64,000 bases of DNA. It comes from a bacterium SCSIO 12844 (lineage in GTDB: Bacteria; Pseudomonadota; Gammaproteobacteria; Francisellales; Francisellaceae). Location of the stretch: contig CP073743.1 of the NCBI GenBank assembly GCA_024397935.1, forward strand, positions 1,178,001-1,242,000, given 5' to 3'. Positions 27,452 through 36,919 of this stretch are shown in pieces. The notes below the pieces were generated by a model. That model was not told the DNA's origin, made no database searches, and was given only the letters and a program-made list of their open reading frames with translations. Position numbers and translations under genes: made by a program. Within the stretch, counting starts at the first letter, position 1. Each line of letters starts with the position of its first letter.

Positions 27452-28825
27452 TTATGAAGTTTGTCCAATATAACGTATGCTTCTACCTTCATAAATATGA
27501 TCTTCAATGGTTTCAAGCGATACATTTTTTGTCTCTGGCATTACTCTAATAAATATGATTAATGCAACAAGTGTTAATATGGCATATAAATAAAATGTAT
27601 GATCAATGCCTAAGTAATCAACTAAAACTAAAAAACTAACGCTAACTAAAAAATTAAATCCCCAATTAGCACAATTGGCAATTGCCATACCTTTTTCTCT
27701 TGCCGAAAGCGGAAAAATTTCAGCCATTAATACATAAGGTAAGCCACCTAAACTAACAGCAAAAAAGAAGATAAATAAGAGTACTGCGAATAAGGCAATA
27801 ATGCCACTGATATCGCCAAATGAATGAGACAATGCAGCACCACAGACAAATAAAGCAAAAATTTGGCCAATCATACCATAAATTAGTAACATTCTACGTC
27901 CTAGTGTTTCAATAATCCAAATAGCAATCACAGTAGATAAAACATTAACTAAGCCACAAATAATCGTTGCAATTGTTGCTGTATTATTAGCAAAAAAATG
28001 TAAATTAGCGTCTTTAAAAATATGTGTTGAATAATAAAAAATTGTATTTACACCTGTTAACTGTTGAGCAACAAATAATCCAAATGCAAGGCAGACTAAT
28101 TTAAAAAGGTGTTTATCTTTTAAAATACTAATCAGAGATTTTTGTTTATGTGCTACAGCATGATTTAAGCCCTCAAGTATTTGATTTACTTCTGATGGCG
28201 CATTTAATTTTTCTATAACGTTTTTTGCTTTATTTTTCTTTTCTTTCATATAAAGCCAGCGAGGTGATTGAGGTAGAAAAATCATTCCAATGACAAGTAA
28301 GCTTGATGGTAGTACACCAAATAAAAACATGCCACGCCAATTATCTTCAAAAAAATGGTTAATAATAAACGCCATTACAAGACCAATAGTGACAGCTAGT
28401 TGGAATAATACAACTAATGCACCACGCACTCTAGTTGGTGCAATTTCAGATAAATACATTGGCACAATGGTAGCTGACAAACCAATTGAAATTCCCATAA
28501 ATAAACGACCAATTTCAACAAGTAAAGTACGATCTGCAATGCTAACAAGAATCGTTGATAGTAAAAATAAAACTCCTGAGATAAAAATACTGTATTTTCT
28601 ACCCAGACGATTTGCAAAAATTGGGCTAATCATTGAACCAAAGAGTGCACCTAAAGGTACTGAAGCAACAATTAATCCTTTTAGAAAATCATGTTTAATA
28701 TTTAGTTCAATTGACATCGGTGTTAAAGCACCATTAATAACACCAGTATCATATCCAAATAATAAGCCAGCAATTGCAGCAACAATAGCGATGATATAGA
28801 CAATTTTTTGATTTGACTGATCCAT
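27452..28825 (-). CDS. MFS sugar porter (sugar:proton symporter)
   Basis: 457 residues and twelve hydrophobic segments. Family marks are GYDTGVINGAL in TM1, NRLGRKYS in loop 2-3, FMGISIGLSATIVPMYLSEI, the PQSPRWLYMKEKK box in the central loop, QQLTGVNTIFYYS in TM7, and the PETKNVSLE motif at the C-terminus. This set defines the sugar porter family (XylE/GalP/AraE-like). The exact sugar is not determinable. No sugar-catabolic genes lie beside it. Confidence 0.94.
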   Translation of the reverse strand: MDQSNQKIVYIIAIVAAIAGLLFGYDTGVINGALTPMSIELNIKHDFLKGLIVASVPLGALFGSMISPIFANRLGRKYSIFISGVLFLLSTILVSIADRTLLVEIGRLFMGISIGLSATIVPMYLSEIAPTRVRGALVVLFQLAVTIGLVMAFIINHFFEDNWRGMFLFGVLPSSLLVIGMIFLPQSPRWLYMKEKKNKAKNVIEKLNAPSEVNQILEGLNHAVAHKQKSLISILKDKHLFKLVCLAFGLFVAQQLTGVNTIFYYSTHIFKDANLHFFANNTATIATIICGLVNVLSTVIAIWIIETLGRRMLLIYGMIGQIFALFVCGAALSHSFGDISGIIALFAVLLFIFFFAVSLGGLPYVLMAEIFPLSAREKGMAIANCANWGFNFLVSVSFLVLVDYLGIDHTFYLYAILTLVALIIFIRVMPETKNVSLETIEDHIYEGRSIRYIGQTS

Positions 28826-28922
28826 AAATTTCTCATTTCATCCAGTTTGAAGGTTAAGGAATACTATAGTATCAGATTAATTAATCTCTGAGAAATTTTA
28901 AGTTTAATTTTTTGTGTTTATT

Positions 28923-30821
28923 TTAAACGGTTTCTTTCAGCTTATTCGAGAGATTAATTTTCTTTAAATAAACTAGCAAAAGACTAATTGCTGCAGGAGT
29001 AACGCCAGAAATCCTTGATGCTTGTGCAATTGTTGTTGGTTTTGCATCAATTAATTTTTGACGTACTTCATTTGATAGGCCTTGAATACGTTGATAATCT
29101 AAAGTTTGTGGAATTTGTAAAGATTCCATTTCTTTGTGTTTTTCAACCTCATGATATTGGCGTGTAATATAACCATCATATTTAGCTTGAATTTCAATTT
29201 GTTCTGTCGCTTGCGTATGTTCAATTTTAGGGCCAATCGCCTCGACAAGCATTAATTTTTCATAGCTCATTTCAGGGCGCTTAAGTAGGTCAAAAGCATT
29301 AACATCAGATGTAACTGGCTGAGGCAGTATCGTTTCTAATTCTTTTGCTTTTGGGCTTTTAGGTCCAATCCATAATTTGCGCAAGCGATTAATTTCATTT
29401 TCAATTAATTGTTGTTTTTCTTCAAAGATAAGCCAACGCTTTTTATCAACTAAACCAAGCTTATAGCCAGTTGGCGTTAACCTTAAATCAGCATTATCTT
29501 CGCGAAGTATCAAGCGGTATTCTGCACGTGATGTAAACATACGGTAAGGCTCTAAAGTACCGTTGGTAATTAAATCATCAATTAATACACCAATATAGGC
29601 TTCATCACGTCTAGGGTACCACGATTCTTTATTTTGGGTGATTAATGCTGCATTTAAACCTGCAATAAGCCCTTGAGCTGCTGCTTCTTCATAACCTGTT
29701 GTGCCATTAATCTGACCTGCAAAAAACAGCTGATTAATATATTTAGTTTCAAGCGTTGGTTTAAGGTCTCTTGGGTCAAAAAAGTCATATTCAATGGCAT
29801 AGCCTGGGCGAGTTATATGGGCATTTTCAAATCCCTTCATTGAACGAACAATGTTAAGCTGTACATCAAAAGGTAGCGATGTTGAAATACCATTTGGGTA
29901 TAACTCTGTACTATTAAGCCCTTCAGGCTCGACAAATATCTGATGACTTGATTTATCAGCAAAGCGTACAATTTTATCCTCAATGGATGGACAATAACGT
30001 GGGCCAATACCTTCAATAATCCCGCCATACATTGCTGAACGATTAAGGTTATCACGAATAATTTGATGTGTTTTTTCATTAGTATGGGTAATATGGCAAG
30101 GCACTTGTTCAGGGTGTTCACTAATATTACCTAAAAATGAAAAAACAGGTGTTGGATTATCGCCTGGTTGAACTTGCATGACTGAAAAGTCGACCGTTTT
30201 AGCATCTATTCGAGGCGGTGTACCAGTTTTAAGACGACCCACACGAAATGGCAGTGCGCGTAGTCGTTCGGCTAATGCATTACTGGGTGGGTCGCCAGCG
30301 CGTCCACCTTGGAAATTATTAAATCCAATATGGATTTTACCACCTAAAAACGTACCGACCGTTAAAATAACACAGTTTGCTCTAAAGCTAAGCCCCATTT
30401 GCGTAATAACGCCACAAACACGATCATTTTCAACAATTAAATCATCGACTGATTGCTGAAATAAGGTTAAGTTTTCTTGATTCTGCAATCTTTTTTGGAC
30501 AGCTTCTTTATATAAAGCACGGTCTGCTTGTGCTCGAGTAGCTCTAACAGCAGGGCCTTTTCTTGAATTTAAAGTACGAAACTGAATACCGCCTTCATCA
30601 ATAGCATTTGCCATAATACCACCTAAGGCATCAATTTCTTTGACAAGATGACCTTTACCAATACCACCAATAGCTGGATTACATGACATTTGGCCAATGG
30701 TATCTAAATTCTGTGTTAACAATAATGTTTTTGCCCCCATTCGAGCACTAGCGCTTGCCGCTTCTGTACCAGCATGCCCACCACCGACAACAATAACATC
30801 GTAATGTTCAGGATAAATCAT
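28923..30821 (-). CDS. mnmG: MnmG (GidA), tRNA uridine-34 carboxymethylaminomethyl enzyme, FAD subunit
   Basis: 632 residues. The FAD-binding start [39 protein letters not shown] and [19 protein letters not shown] are near-invariant MnmG signatures. [12 protein letters not shown] and the C-terminal [17 protein letters not shown] also fit. With MnmE it installs the cmnm5 group on U34 of several tRNAs. Single gene; mnmE and rsmG are not in the window beside it. Confidence 0.98.
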   Translation of the reverse strand: MIYPEHYDVIVVGGGHAGTEAASASARMGAKTLLLTQNLDTIGQMSCNPAIGGIGKGHLVKEIDALGGIMANAIDEGGIQFRTLNSRKGPAVRATRAQADRALYKEAVQKRLQNQENLTLFQQSVDDLIVENDRVCGVITQMGLSFRANCVILTVGTFLGGKIHIGFNNFQGGRAGDPPSNALAERLRALPFRVGRLKTGTPPRIDAKTVDFSVMQVQPGDNPTPVFSFLGNISEHPEQVPCHITHTNEKTHQIIRDNLNRSAMYGGIIEGIGPRYCPSIEDKIVRFADKSSHQIFVEPEGLNSTELYPNGISTSLPFDVQLNIVRSMKGFENAHITRPGYAIEYDFFDPRDLKPTLETKYINQLFFAGQINGTTGYEEAAAQGLIAGLNAALITQNKESWYPRRDEAYIGVLIDDLITNGTLEPYRMFTSRAEYRLILREDNADLRLTPTGYKLGLVDKKRWLIFEEKQQLIENEINRLRKLWIGPKSPKAKELETILPQPVTSDVNAFDLLKRPEMSYEKLMLVEAIGPKIEHTQATEQIEIQAKYDGYITRQYHEVEKHKEMESLQIPQTLDYQRIQGLSNEVRQKLIDAKPTTIAQASRISGVTPAAISLLLVYLKKINLSNKLKETV

Positions 30822-30963
30822 TTATTTGCCTTTAAATTTAAACTTTTATTATTTTATATTTTTCATACTTAAAATGCTGGCAATATTTTATCTTAAAATG
30901 CCTAAAGATGCTAGAGATTAAATTTTGATCAAGTGGTTTTATATAAAAAGATAGTTATTGATG

Positions 30964-31548
30964 TTAGATAATTGCTTTGTCAGTTTGTAGCTGTGATAAA
31001 ACTTTTGCTGTATCTAGGCGTATATAATTAGATTGAATTTGTTGTGTTGATACTTCTGTTGTTGGTGTTAGAGTAATGTAATAACCATCAATGTTATTAA
31101 GAGCAATTATATCATCAACATCTTTTTTTAAGTTCTTACTACCAATAACAAAGTTATCATCACAATGTTGCTGATAGGTATTAACACAAAGTATTTCTTT
31201 AGCACGTTTAACCACATCTTTTTTACGATTACCAACTAAATAAGCTACCTCATGAATTTCACCAAAGAAATCTTTTTGATAACCTCCAAAGTTTATACAG
31301 TAAAGTTGATTGGTAGTTTCATTCTCTAGTGGCTCAGATGACAGTGAAATACGATAACCATCAACAATATCAAGTTCTAAGGAAGCATCTATATGTAAGC
31401 TTTTATATGTATTGCCAAACCATTTTTCAACTAATTTAGGATACGTTTCTTCTAAAGTATTACCAACAGTAAAGACCAAATCATGTAGTTCAATATGCGC
31501 ACCATCTGTTCTACCACCTAACATAACTGCAAAAAGTTTTTTATCCAT
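30964..31548 (-). CDS. DUF1543 domain protein
   Basis: 194 residues. The start KKLFAVMLGGRTDGAHIELHD and the repeated later half (INFGGYQKDFFGEIHEVAYLV) fit DUF1543, whose proteins contain two similar copies of an ~80-residue alpha/beta unit. Both halves are visible here: HIELHDLVFTVG against GEIHEVAYLVGN. No catalytic residues are known, and function is unknown. It stands alone between mnmG and the HD-GYP gene. Confidence 0.8.
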   Translation of the reverse strand: MDKKLFAVMLGGRTDGAHIELHDLVFTVGNTLEETYPKLVEKWFGNTYKSLHIDASLELDIVDGYRISLSSEPLENETTNQLYCINFGGYQKDFFGEIHEVAYLVGNRKKDVVKRAKEILCVNTYQQHCDDNFVIGSKNLKKDVDDIIALNNIDGYYITLTPTTEVSTQQIQSNYIRLDTAKVLSQLQTDKAII

Positions 31549-31595
31549 TTTAATTATCCTTTGGCTAAATTCTAAAGAAAGTTATTTTATCATAT

Positions 31596-32252
31596 TTATA
31601 GGCTTAGATAAGATTTTAAATGTTGAATCTGATATTGGCTTTGATATTCAACTTCAGATAATTGATAGATATCTTTTTTAATGATATTTTCAAGTGCTAG
31701 TAGAACAGTTTCGTCATATTTAGTACCCTTGGATTCATTTATAATTTGAATCACTAAGTCTAATTCTATAGATTGCTTATAGGCTCTTTTTGAATATAAT
31801 GCATCAAATAAGTCAGCAACTGCAATGATTTTGGCTTCAAAACAAATTTGACTGCCTTTTAATCCATAAGGATAGCCACTGCCATCTATTTTTTCATGAT
31901 GTTGTTCGATCATTTTTGTAACTGGCCATGGAAAATGTATATGGTTTAGAAGTTCTGAACCTATTTTTGGATGATTTTTCACTAGATTAAATGTTTCTTC
32001 AGATAATTTTACGGGCGTATTTAAGGTATTAAGGGGTATGGCTAATTTGCCAATATCATGAAGTAGGGCACCAATTTTAAGACCTTTAGTTTGAAAAGAA
32101 GATAAGTTTAATTGTTGAGCAATTTTACCTGCTAGCATAGAGACACGTTCAGAGTGTAATGCCGTATCAACATCATAAGCCTTTAAAATTTTCATTAATG
32201 ATATAATTAAATCAGTTTCTGTATATCTAAATAGTACATGATTAACATTCAT
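31596..32252 (-). CDS. HD-GYP domain phosphodiesterase-like protein
   Basis: 218 residues that consist almost entirely of an HD-GYP domain. HSERV supplies a metal His, LLHDIGKLAIP is the HD motif, and HHEKIDGSGYPYGLKG is the GYP motif with IIAVADLFDALYSKRAYK following. Such domains hydrolyse cyclic di-GMP or related dinucleotides. No receiver or sensory domain is attached, which makes this a stand-alone enzyme. Whether the host makes c-di-GMP cannot be told from the window. Confidence 0.9.
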   Translation of the reverse strand: MNVNHVLFRYTETDLIISLMKILKAYDVDTALHSERVSMLAGKIAQQLNLSSFQTKGLKIGALLHDIGKLAIPLNTLNTPVKLSEETFNLVKNHPKIGSELLNHIHFPWPVTKMIEQHHEKIDGSGYPYGLKGSQICFEAKIIAVADLFDALYSKRAYKQSIELDLVIQIINESKGTKYDETVLLALENIIKKDIYQLSEVEYQSQYQIQHLKSYLSL

Positions 32253-32393
32253 AAGAGCGTTTATCTATATTATAAATTGTATATAGTTAATTATAATATA
32301 GAAAATTATTTTTATATAAATCTAAGGGTTGTTACTAAATAATATGTTGTAATTTATAAGGTTTTTATTAACGATAAGTCATTTTATTTAAAA

Positions 32394-33848
32394 TTAATTT
32401 TTGTATATACCATTAACTAAGCTATTAACTTCATCTAGTGGTAAGGATTTTTCGATGAAAGAGTCAGGTCTAACGAGTATGGCTTGATTAGAATATTTAG
32501 ATTCATTGCTCCAGTAGCCATTTTTATGCTTATTTGGATAAATTTGAATTATATTAATAAATTTGGGTAGTTTGGGTGGTATTGTATTATTGCTAAAAAT
32601 TAATAAGTTAAATTTAGTATATTCTAAAAGCGAGTATATTTTTAGCTTTTTCGTTGAGTTAAAAACTTCAAAGTCAAATAGTCTTTCGCCCTGTAGACCT
32701 TGATTTCCATAGCGCACACCCATTCCTGTAATGAAGCCTGCATATTTTTGTATGATTTTTACATAGTTTTGTGCATGGTTGCTATTTTCTTGGGAATATT
32801 TAGTTGCACGAACGAGATCTCCAGATGCTTTGATGACAGCATTAGCAATTGGTTTACGTTCCTCTTCATAACTTTGTAAGATTTTTTTGGGAAAGTTAAA
32901 GTTTAATACCATATTTAGTTTCCAAATAAGATTAAAGGCATCGGCAAGTCCTGTATTTAAACCTTGTCCTCCATTAACTGAATGGACATGACATGCATCA
33001 CCAGCAAGAAAAATACGCTCATTAATTAAGAATTTTTCAGCAACAGATTCTTTAACTGAAAACTGCGAAAACCAAACAATTTTTTCAAAGTTTAAGTAAT
33101 GGGGTTTCATAGCTTGATTTATTTTATAAACTGCTTTTTCTAGGGTGAAATTCTTAGTATCCATTCGAACATAAAATCTATCAATTTGACCCTCTCTTGG
33201 AATCCATGCGACATCAGATGTTTCAGATTGAAAAACAATAATTTCAGGAACTTTATTAAAGTTTGAATTAATGACTCCATCAATAACAGCCCAAATTATT
33301 TGTGGACGAGTAATTTCAAAAGGGATATTAAAGTAGTTTCTGACAAAAGAGTGCGCACCATCTGCACCAATTATATACTTTGATTGAATAATTTCTCCAT
33401 TATCAAGTGTTGTAAAACATGTTTCATCTTCAAGTGTAATGCTTTTAATTTCAGTTAAACGCTTAACTGAATTGCCAGTTTCTGTTAATTTTTGATCAAG
33501 TAAATTTTCAATGTAAGACTGACCAAGCATTAGGAAATGTTTATGGAAGCAACCTTCTAATTCATCCCACCATGAAGATTGACGTGAGATAAACTGACCA
33601 TTTTTCCATACAGAACTGGTATTGCATGTTTTACCTAAGGGATAAAGATCTTTAAATAAATCAATTAACTCTAAGTATTGTAGAGAACGAGCATTTAACG
33701 CATCTGCTCTACCAACAGTTAAAGGGTGTGCTGATTTATCAATCGTCATTATTTGCATACCACAAAGTTGACCAAGGTATGAACACATTAAGCCTACAGG
33801 ACCTGCACCAATAATTAAAATATCAACGGTTTGTCTTTTTGCTTTCAT
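32394..33848 (-). CDS. FAD-dependent monooxygenase of the isonitrile cluster
   Basis: 484 residues of the group A flavin hydroxylase fold (PheA/TfdB-like). FAD sites are ILIIGAGPVGLMCSYLG at the N-terminus, IIGADGAHSFVRN (DG motif, about 157-169), and LAGDACHVHSVNGGQGLNTG (GD motif, about 286-305). The enzyme hydroxylates aromatic rings using NAD(P)H and O2. The start overlaps the oxygenase gene by four bases (ATGA), so it belongs to that operon. It is not the two-component PvcC type of Pseudomonas, so the modification step may differ. Confidence 0.87.
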   Translation of the reverse strand: MKAKRQTVDILIIGAGPVGLMCSYLGQLCGMQIMTIDKSAHPLTVGRADALNARSLQYLELIDLFKDLYPLGKTCNTSSVWKNGQFISRQSSWWDELEGCFHKHFLMLGQSYIENLLDQKLTETGNSVKRLTEIKSITLEDETCFTTLDNGEIIQSKYIIGADGAHSFVRNYFNIPFEITRPQIIWAVIDGVINSNFNKVPEIIVFQSETSDVAWIPREGQIDRFYVRMDTKNFTLEKAVYKINQAMKPHYLNFEKIVWFSQFSVKESVAEKFLINERIFLAGDACHVHSVNGGQGLNTGLADAFNLIWKLNMVLNFNFPKKILQSYEEERKPIANAVIKASGDLVRATKYSQENSNHAQNYVKIIQKYAGFITGMGVRYGNQGLQGERLFDFEVFNSTKKLKIYSLLEYTKFNLLIFSNNTIPPKLPKFINIIQIYPNKHKNGYWSNESKYSNQAILVRPDSFIEKSLPLDEVNSLVNGIYKN

Positions 33849-34681
33849 TTGTATGACTCTAAACTAGGATTATCAAAGGGTGGATTACTTAAAACTTGAA
33901 CTCGCTGAAGGTGGCGGGGTGATTTAGATACAAATGCTTCTCTACCGTGTAACAGTGAAAAATTATCTGCAATAACGACATCATTTTCTTGCCATTGATG
34001 TGCATAACAGTGATTTACATCATATAGTGTTTTTTGTAAGTCTTGATGAAAATCATTTAATTGGTTATCTTTAAGATCTTTAAAATGCATATCTGGCAGG
34101 TTAATAAATGTTTCATTTTGAATAGAAACGGGTTCATTATAACGAATAACTGAAATGTTTTTATAAGGGTGTTTTGTAATCACTGGTGATATAGTTTTAC
34201 TATGATAGAACTCCATTTCTCTTTGATAAGTGCCAGTGATATTATTCCAGAGCTTTTTTTGCTTAACTGAAGCATGTTCTAAAGCAGAGATAGTATTTGA
34301 AAAAACTGTTCTACCACCTTGGTTAATTTTGGGTGCTTTCAAACAATGAAAAATTTGATATTCAGGGATTTGTTTACGATACATACCATCCCAATGTAGC
34401 GGCATATAACTGTGATCAAAAATATGATCTTTAGGATTATCTTGCTCAGTTAATTCAAGTACTTTACCAAATGGCCAAATACTAATTTCTCCCCAAAGTT
34501 GACAATAATTAGAAAAATCATCTTTATTGTTAAAGGTAGTAAAATTTCTTAGTACAATAAGTTGATTATCATGAAATAAATTGCGTAATATTTCGATGCT
34601 TACATCATTTATATGTCTGTCTTTTGAAGTAGGCTCAATTAATACACCAAAAGGCTTAAGATAAGTTTGTTTATAATTCAT
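33845..34681 (-). CDS. pvcB: PvcB-like Fe(II)/2-oxoglutarate oxygenase (TauD/TfdA family)
   Basis: 278 residues. The iron facial triad can be placed: H-W-D in MPLHWDGMYRK (about 96-98) and the distal His in LLHGREAF. RHLQRVQVL near the C-terminus provides the 2-oxoglutarate-binding Arg. In pvc and isn clusters this enzyme desaturates or decarboxylates the isonitrile amino acid made by PvcA. It lies 16 bases after the PvcA-like gene and overlaps the monooxygenase start. Confidence 0.88.
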   Translation of the reverse strand: MNYKQTYLKPFGVLIEPTSKDRHINDVSIEILRNLFHDNQLIVLRNFTTFNNKDDFSNYCQLWGEISIWPFGKVLELTEQDNPKDHIFDHSYMPLHWDGMYRKQIPEYQIFHCLKAPKINQGGRTVFSNTISALEHASVKQKKLWNNITGTYQREMEFYHSKTISPVITKHPYKNISVIRYNEPVSIQNETFINLPDMHFKDLKDNQLNDFHQDLQKTLYDVNHCYAHQWQENDVVIADNFSLLHGREAFVSKSPRHLQRVQVLSNPPFDNPSLESYK

Positions 34682-34697
34682 ATGAACTTCCTTAATT

Positions 34698-35726
34698 TTA
34701 ATTCATATTATCTTCATGTAATTGATAATGACTTGGACGCCCATCAGGGAAATAGATTAGCTTGGCACCTAAAGATTCGGCTTGTGATCGTTTTAGTAAA
34801 ATATATTGATCATTACGTTTGACAGCAACACCATGCCAAGGTGTCATCCAAACTTCATTAGCAATTAAGCGGATGCCTAGCTTTTCAGAGCCACATGTGT
34901 GTGGATGAATTGATAATCTAACGGCGTAAGGAAAATAGGCTTTGATTAATTGACTCCAAGCATTGCTTCTTCTAATCACTTCATATGCTTTTTGGCGAGA
35001 TTCTTTTTGCAAAGTGGTATTACTTTTTAATTGACCAGGATATTTAGCATCTTCAAATAAGAAGCGAGTAATACCACGATAGAGTCGATTTAATGATTGT
35101 TCTTCTATACTTGATGATTGATTTGTACCTTGGCGAATTTTGTTTTTGATATTCTCAATTGACTCACCATAATTTTCCATTAATTGCTGACGCATTTGAG
35201 TAAAACTAACCTTGCTATATAAATGATCAAGATTAAATGTTGAAATATCAGAAAGTGACATTGTTTTAATGAGTCTGTCTAATTCGGTTTGATAAGCAGT
35301 AACATGCTGTTCTTGCATTCCTATAACATCACTAAATACTCTACCATCTGAACATAAAATTATTTTTATACCAGGTTGGTAGAATTGTTTAATCTTCTGA
35401 CAAAGTGTTGCAAAGAATTTAAGTGAAATAATCTCAGCATAATCTGGTAAATAACCCAGTACTTTTTCACTATTAGGTGACTTTCCAGGAAAAGCAGGTA
35501 GTACAAATATGATCGGTTTATTCTTTTTAACAGCCAATATAATATTAGGCAAAAATTTATGAGTGCATTTTTGGCAGTTTACACCTTTACATGAATAAAA
35601 CGACTCAGGCAAGCGTCTATAATCAATAACTTCAGCAAGTATTTTTTTAGCAATCAACATGTCTTTGTCTTGAGGGTGATTAGTTAATGTATATTGATTA
35701 TTTAATTCTGCAAGCTCTGTTGTCAT
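34698..35726 (-). CDS. pvcA: PvcA-like isonitrile (isocyanide) synthase
   Basis: 342 residues. The family signature is clear: FVLPAFPGKSPNSEKVLGYL, then ADYAEI-type continuation, IILCSDGRVFSDVIG and RLSIHPHTCGSEKLGIRL, with a final TPWHGVAV. PvcA/IsnA/DIT1-type enzymes turn the amine of tyrosine or tryptophan into an isonitrile using ribulose-5-phosphate. An N-terminal Cys-rich segment (CKGVNCQKCTHKF) is also present. First gene of a three-gene operon with the oxygenase and the flavin enzyme, transcribed divergently from a LysR regulator. Confidence 0.92.
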   Translation of the reverse strand: MTTELAELNNQYTLTNHPQDKDMLIAKKILAEVIDYRRLPESFYSCKGVNCQKCTHKFLPNIILAVKKNKPIIFVLPAFPGKSPNSEKVLGYLPDYAEIISLKFFATLCQKIKQFYQPGIKIILCSDGRVFSDVIGMQEQHVTAYQTELDRLIKTMSLSDISTFNLDHLYSKVSFTQMRQQLMENYGESIENIKNKIRQGTNQSSSIEEQSLNRLYRGITRFLFEDAKYPGQLKSNTTLQKESRQKAYEVIRRSNAWSQLIKAYFPYAVRLSIHPHTCGSEKLGIRLIANEVWMTPWHGVAVKRNDQYILLKRSQAESLGAKLIYFPDGRPSHYQLHEDNMN

Positions 35727-35795
35727 TTGATCATCCAGTTGATTAATTTATGATTATATTAATTACTTTAATCCTTTGTTTAAATTAGCTATCAT

Positions 35796-35810
35796 CTATC
35801 TATGTAATAG
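35796..35810. promoter_or_regulatory. Candidate LysR-type operator between pvcA and the LysR gene
   Basis: The 107-base divergent region contains CTATCTATGTAATAG, a dyad with T-N11-A spacing, the minimal LysR box. It lies 24 bases before the regulator's ATG and about 70 bases before pvcA, a normal place for an autoregulatory LysR site. No co-inducer can be inferred. Assignment rests on spacing and context only. Confidence 0.4.
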
Positions 35811-35833
35811 GTAATATTAATATCTAAAATTAA

Positions 35834-36691
35834 ATGAATTTTAATGACATCCAATATTTTATTGAAGTAGCTAAAAAAGAATCCATAACGCATGCTGCGG
35901 AGTGTATAGGCATCACACAACCATCATTAAGTTTAAGTATTAAAAGGCTTGAGACAGCGATTGGAACTAAGCTATTTAACCGGCTTAAGACGGGTGTTAA
36001 GCTAACACCTTCTGGAAGAACATTTTTTAAACATGCCAAAGAGCTTGAGCGTGCATGGAATTTAGTTAAACATGCAACTTATGATGCGAATCACAAACTA
36101 TCTGGTACAATTACGATTGGCTGTCACCCGATGGTACCTAACCATCATTTACCAAAGTCATTTTTTACATTTCTCAAAGAGCATGATGGACTTAATATTT
36201 GTTTTAATCATGCATTATCAAGAGAAATAAATGAAGCTGTGATCAATTTACAAGTTGATTTAGGTATTGTGGTCAATCCTAATAAACATCCTGATTTAGT
36301 AATTAAAAGAATGCATCAGGATCAAATTAGTTTATGGCATAATCTAGGCGATGATGAACTTTACTTAAATAATTTAACGATCATTTGTGATATGAATTTA
36401 AAACAGTCTCGTTATCTTATGATGCATTTAAAACAACGTAAAGATATTCAAATTAAGCGTATTATTGAAAGTAATAGTTTTGAAGTTTTAGCAAGGCTTG
36501 TAGATGAAAAAGTGGGTGTTGCTATGTTGCCTAGAAGTTATAGCCAGTCGAGTCAGTATGCATTTAAGCCATTATTAGAAGAATTACGTTATGTAGATGA
36601 TATCTGTTTAGTCTATCGCCATGAAAATCGTTATATTAAGTCGATTGCAAGTATTATTCATTTGCTTTCCAATATTGAAAAAGCAGGGTGA
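35834..36691 (+). CDS. LysR-family transcriptional regulator of the isonitrile cluster
   Basis: 285 residues. The N-terminal winged helix-turn-helix is typical (FIEVAKKESITHAAECIGIT, then QPSLSLSIKRLETAIGTKLF). The C-terminal part is a periplasmic-binding-protein-like effector domain (LDEKVGVAMLPRSY-type segment near 235-248). Divergent placement next to pvcA parallels the LysR regulators (PtxR, PvcR) of known pvc clusters. It is likely the activator of the three-gene operon; the inducing molecule is unknown. Confidence 0.9.
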   Translation: MNFNDIQYFIEVAKKESITHAAECIGITQPSLSLSIKRLETAIGTKLFNRLKTGVKLTPSGRTFFKHAKELERAWNLVKHATYDANHKLSGTITIGCHPMVPNHHLPKSFFTFLKEHDGLNICFNHALSREINEAVINLQVDLGIVVNPNKHPDLVIKRMHQDQISLWHNLGDDELYLNNLTIICDMNLKQSRYLMMHLKQRKDIQIKRIIESNSFEVLARLVDEKVGVAMLPRSYSQSSQYAFKPLLEELRYVDDICLVYRHENRYIKSIASIIHLLSNIEKAG

Positions 36692-36919
36692 AATTAATTA
36701 AGTTTGTTGTAGTTTTTTTAGATTTTTTAACTTAAAGAGATTCATTCCAACTGTTACAGGGGAATATTTCATTATAAGTAATATTTAAATATTATATTTT
36801 TATTAAAATAATTACAAAAAATTTGATATATCTTATGGTTGCTATGTATTATTATTAATATGATTATTTGGTTAATACTGTCTAATTAAAGGCGAATATA
36901 TTAATAATGTGATGTTAAA

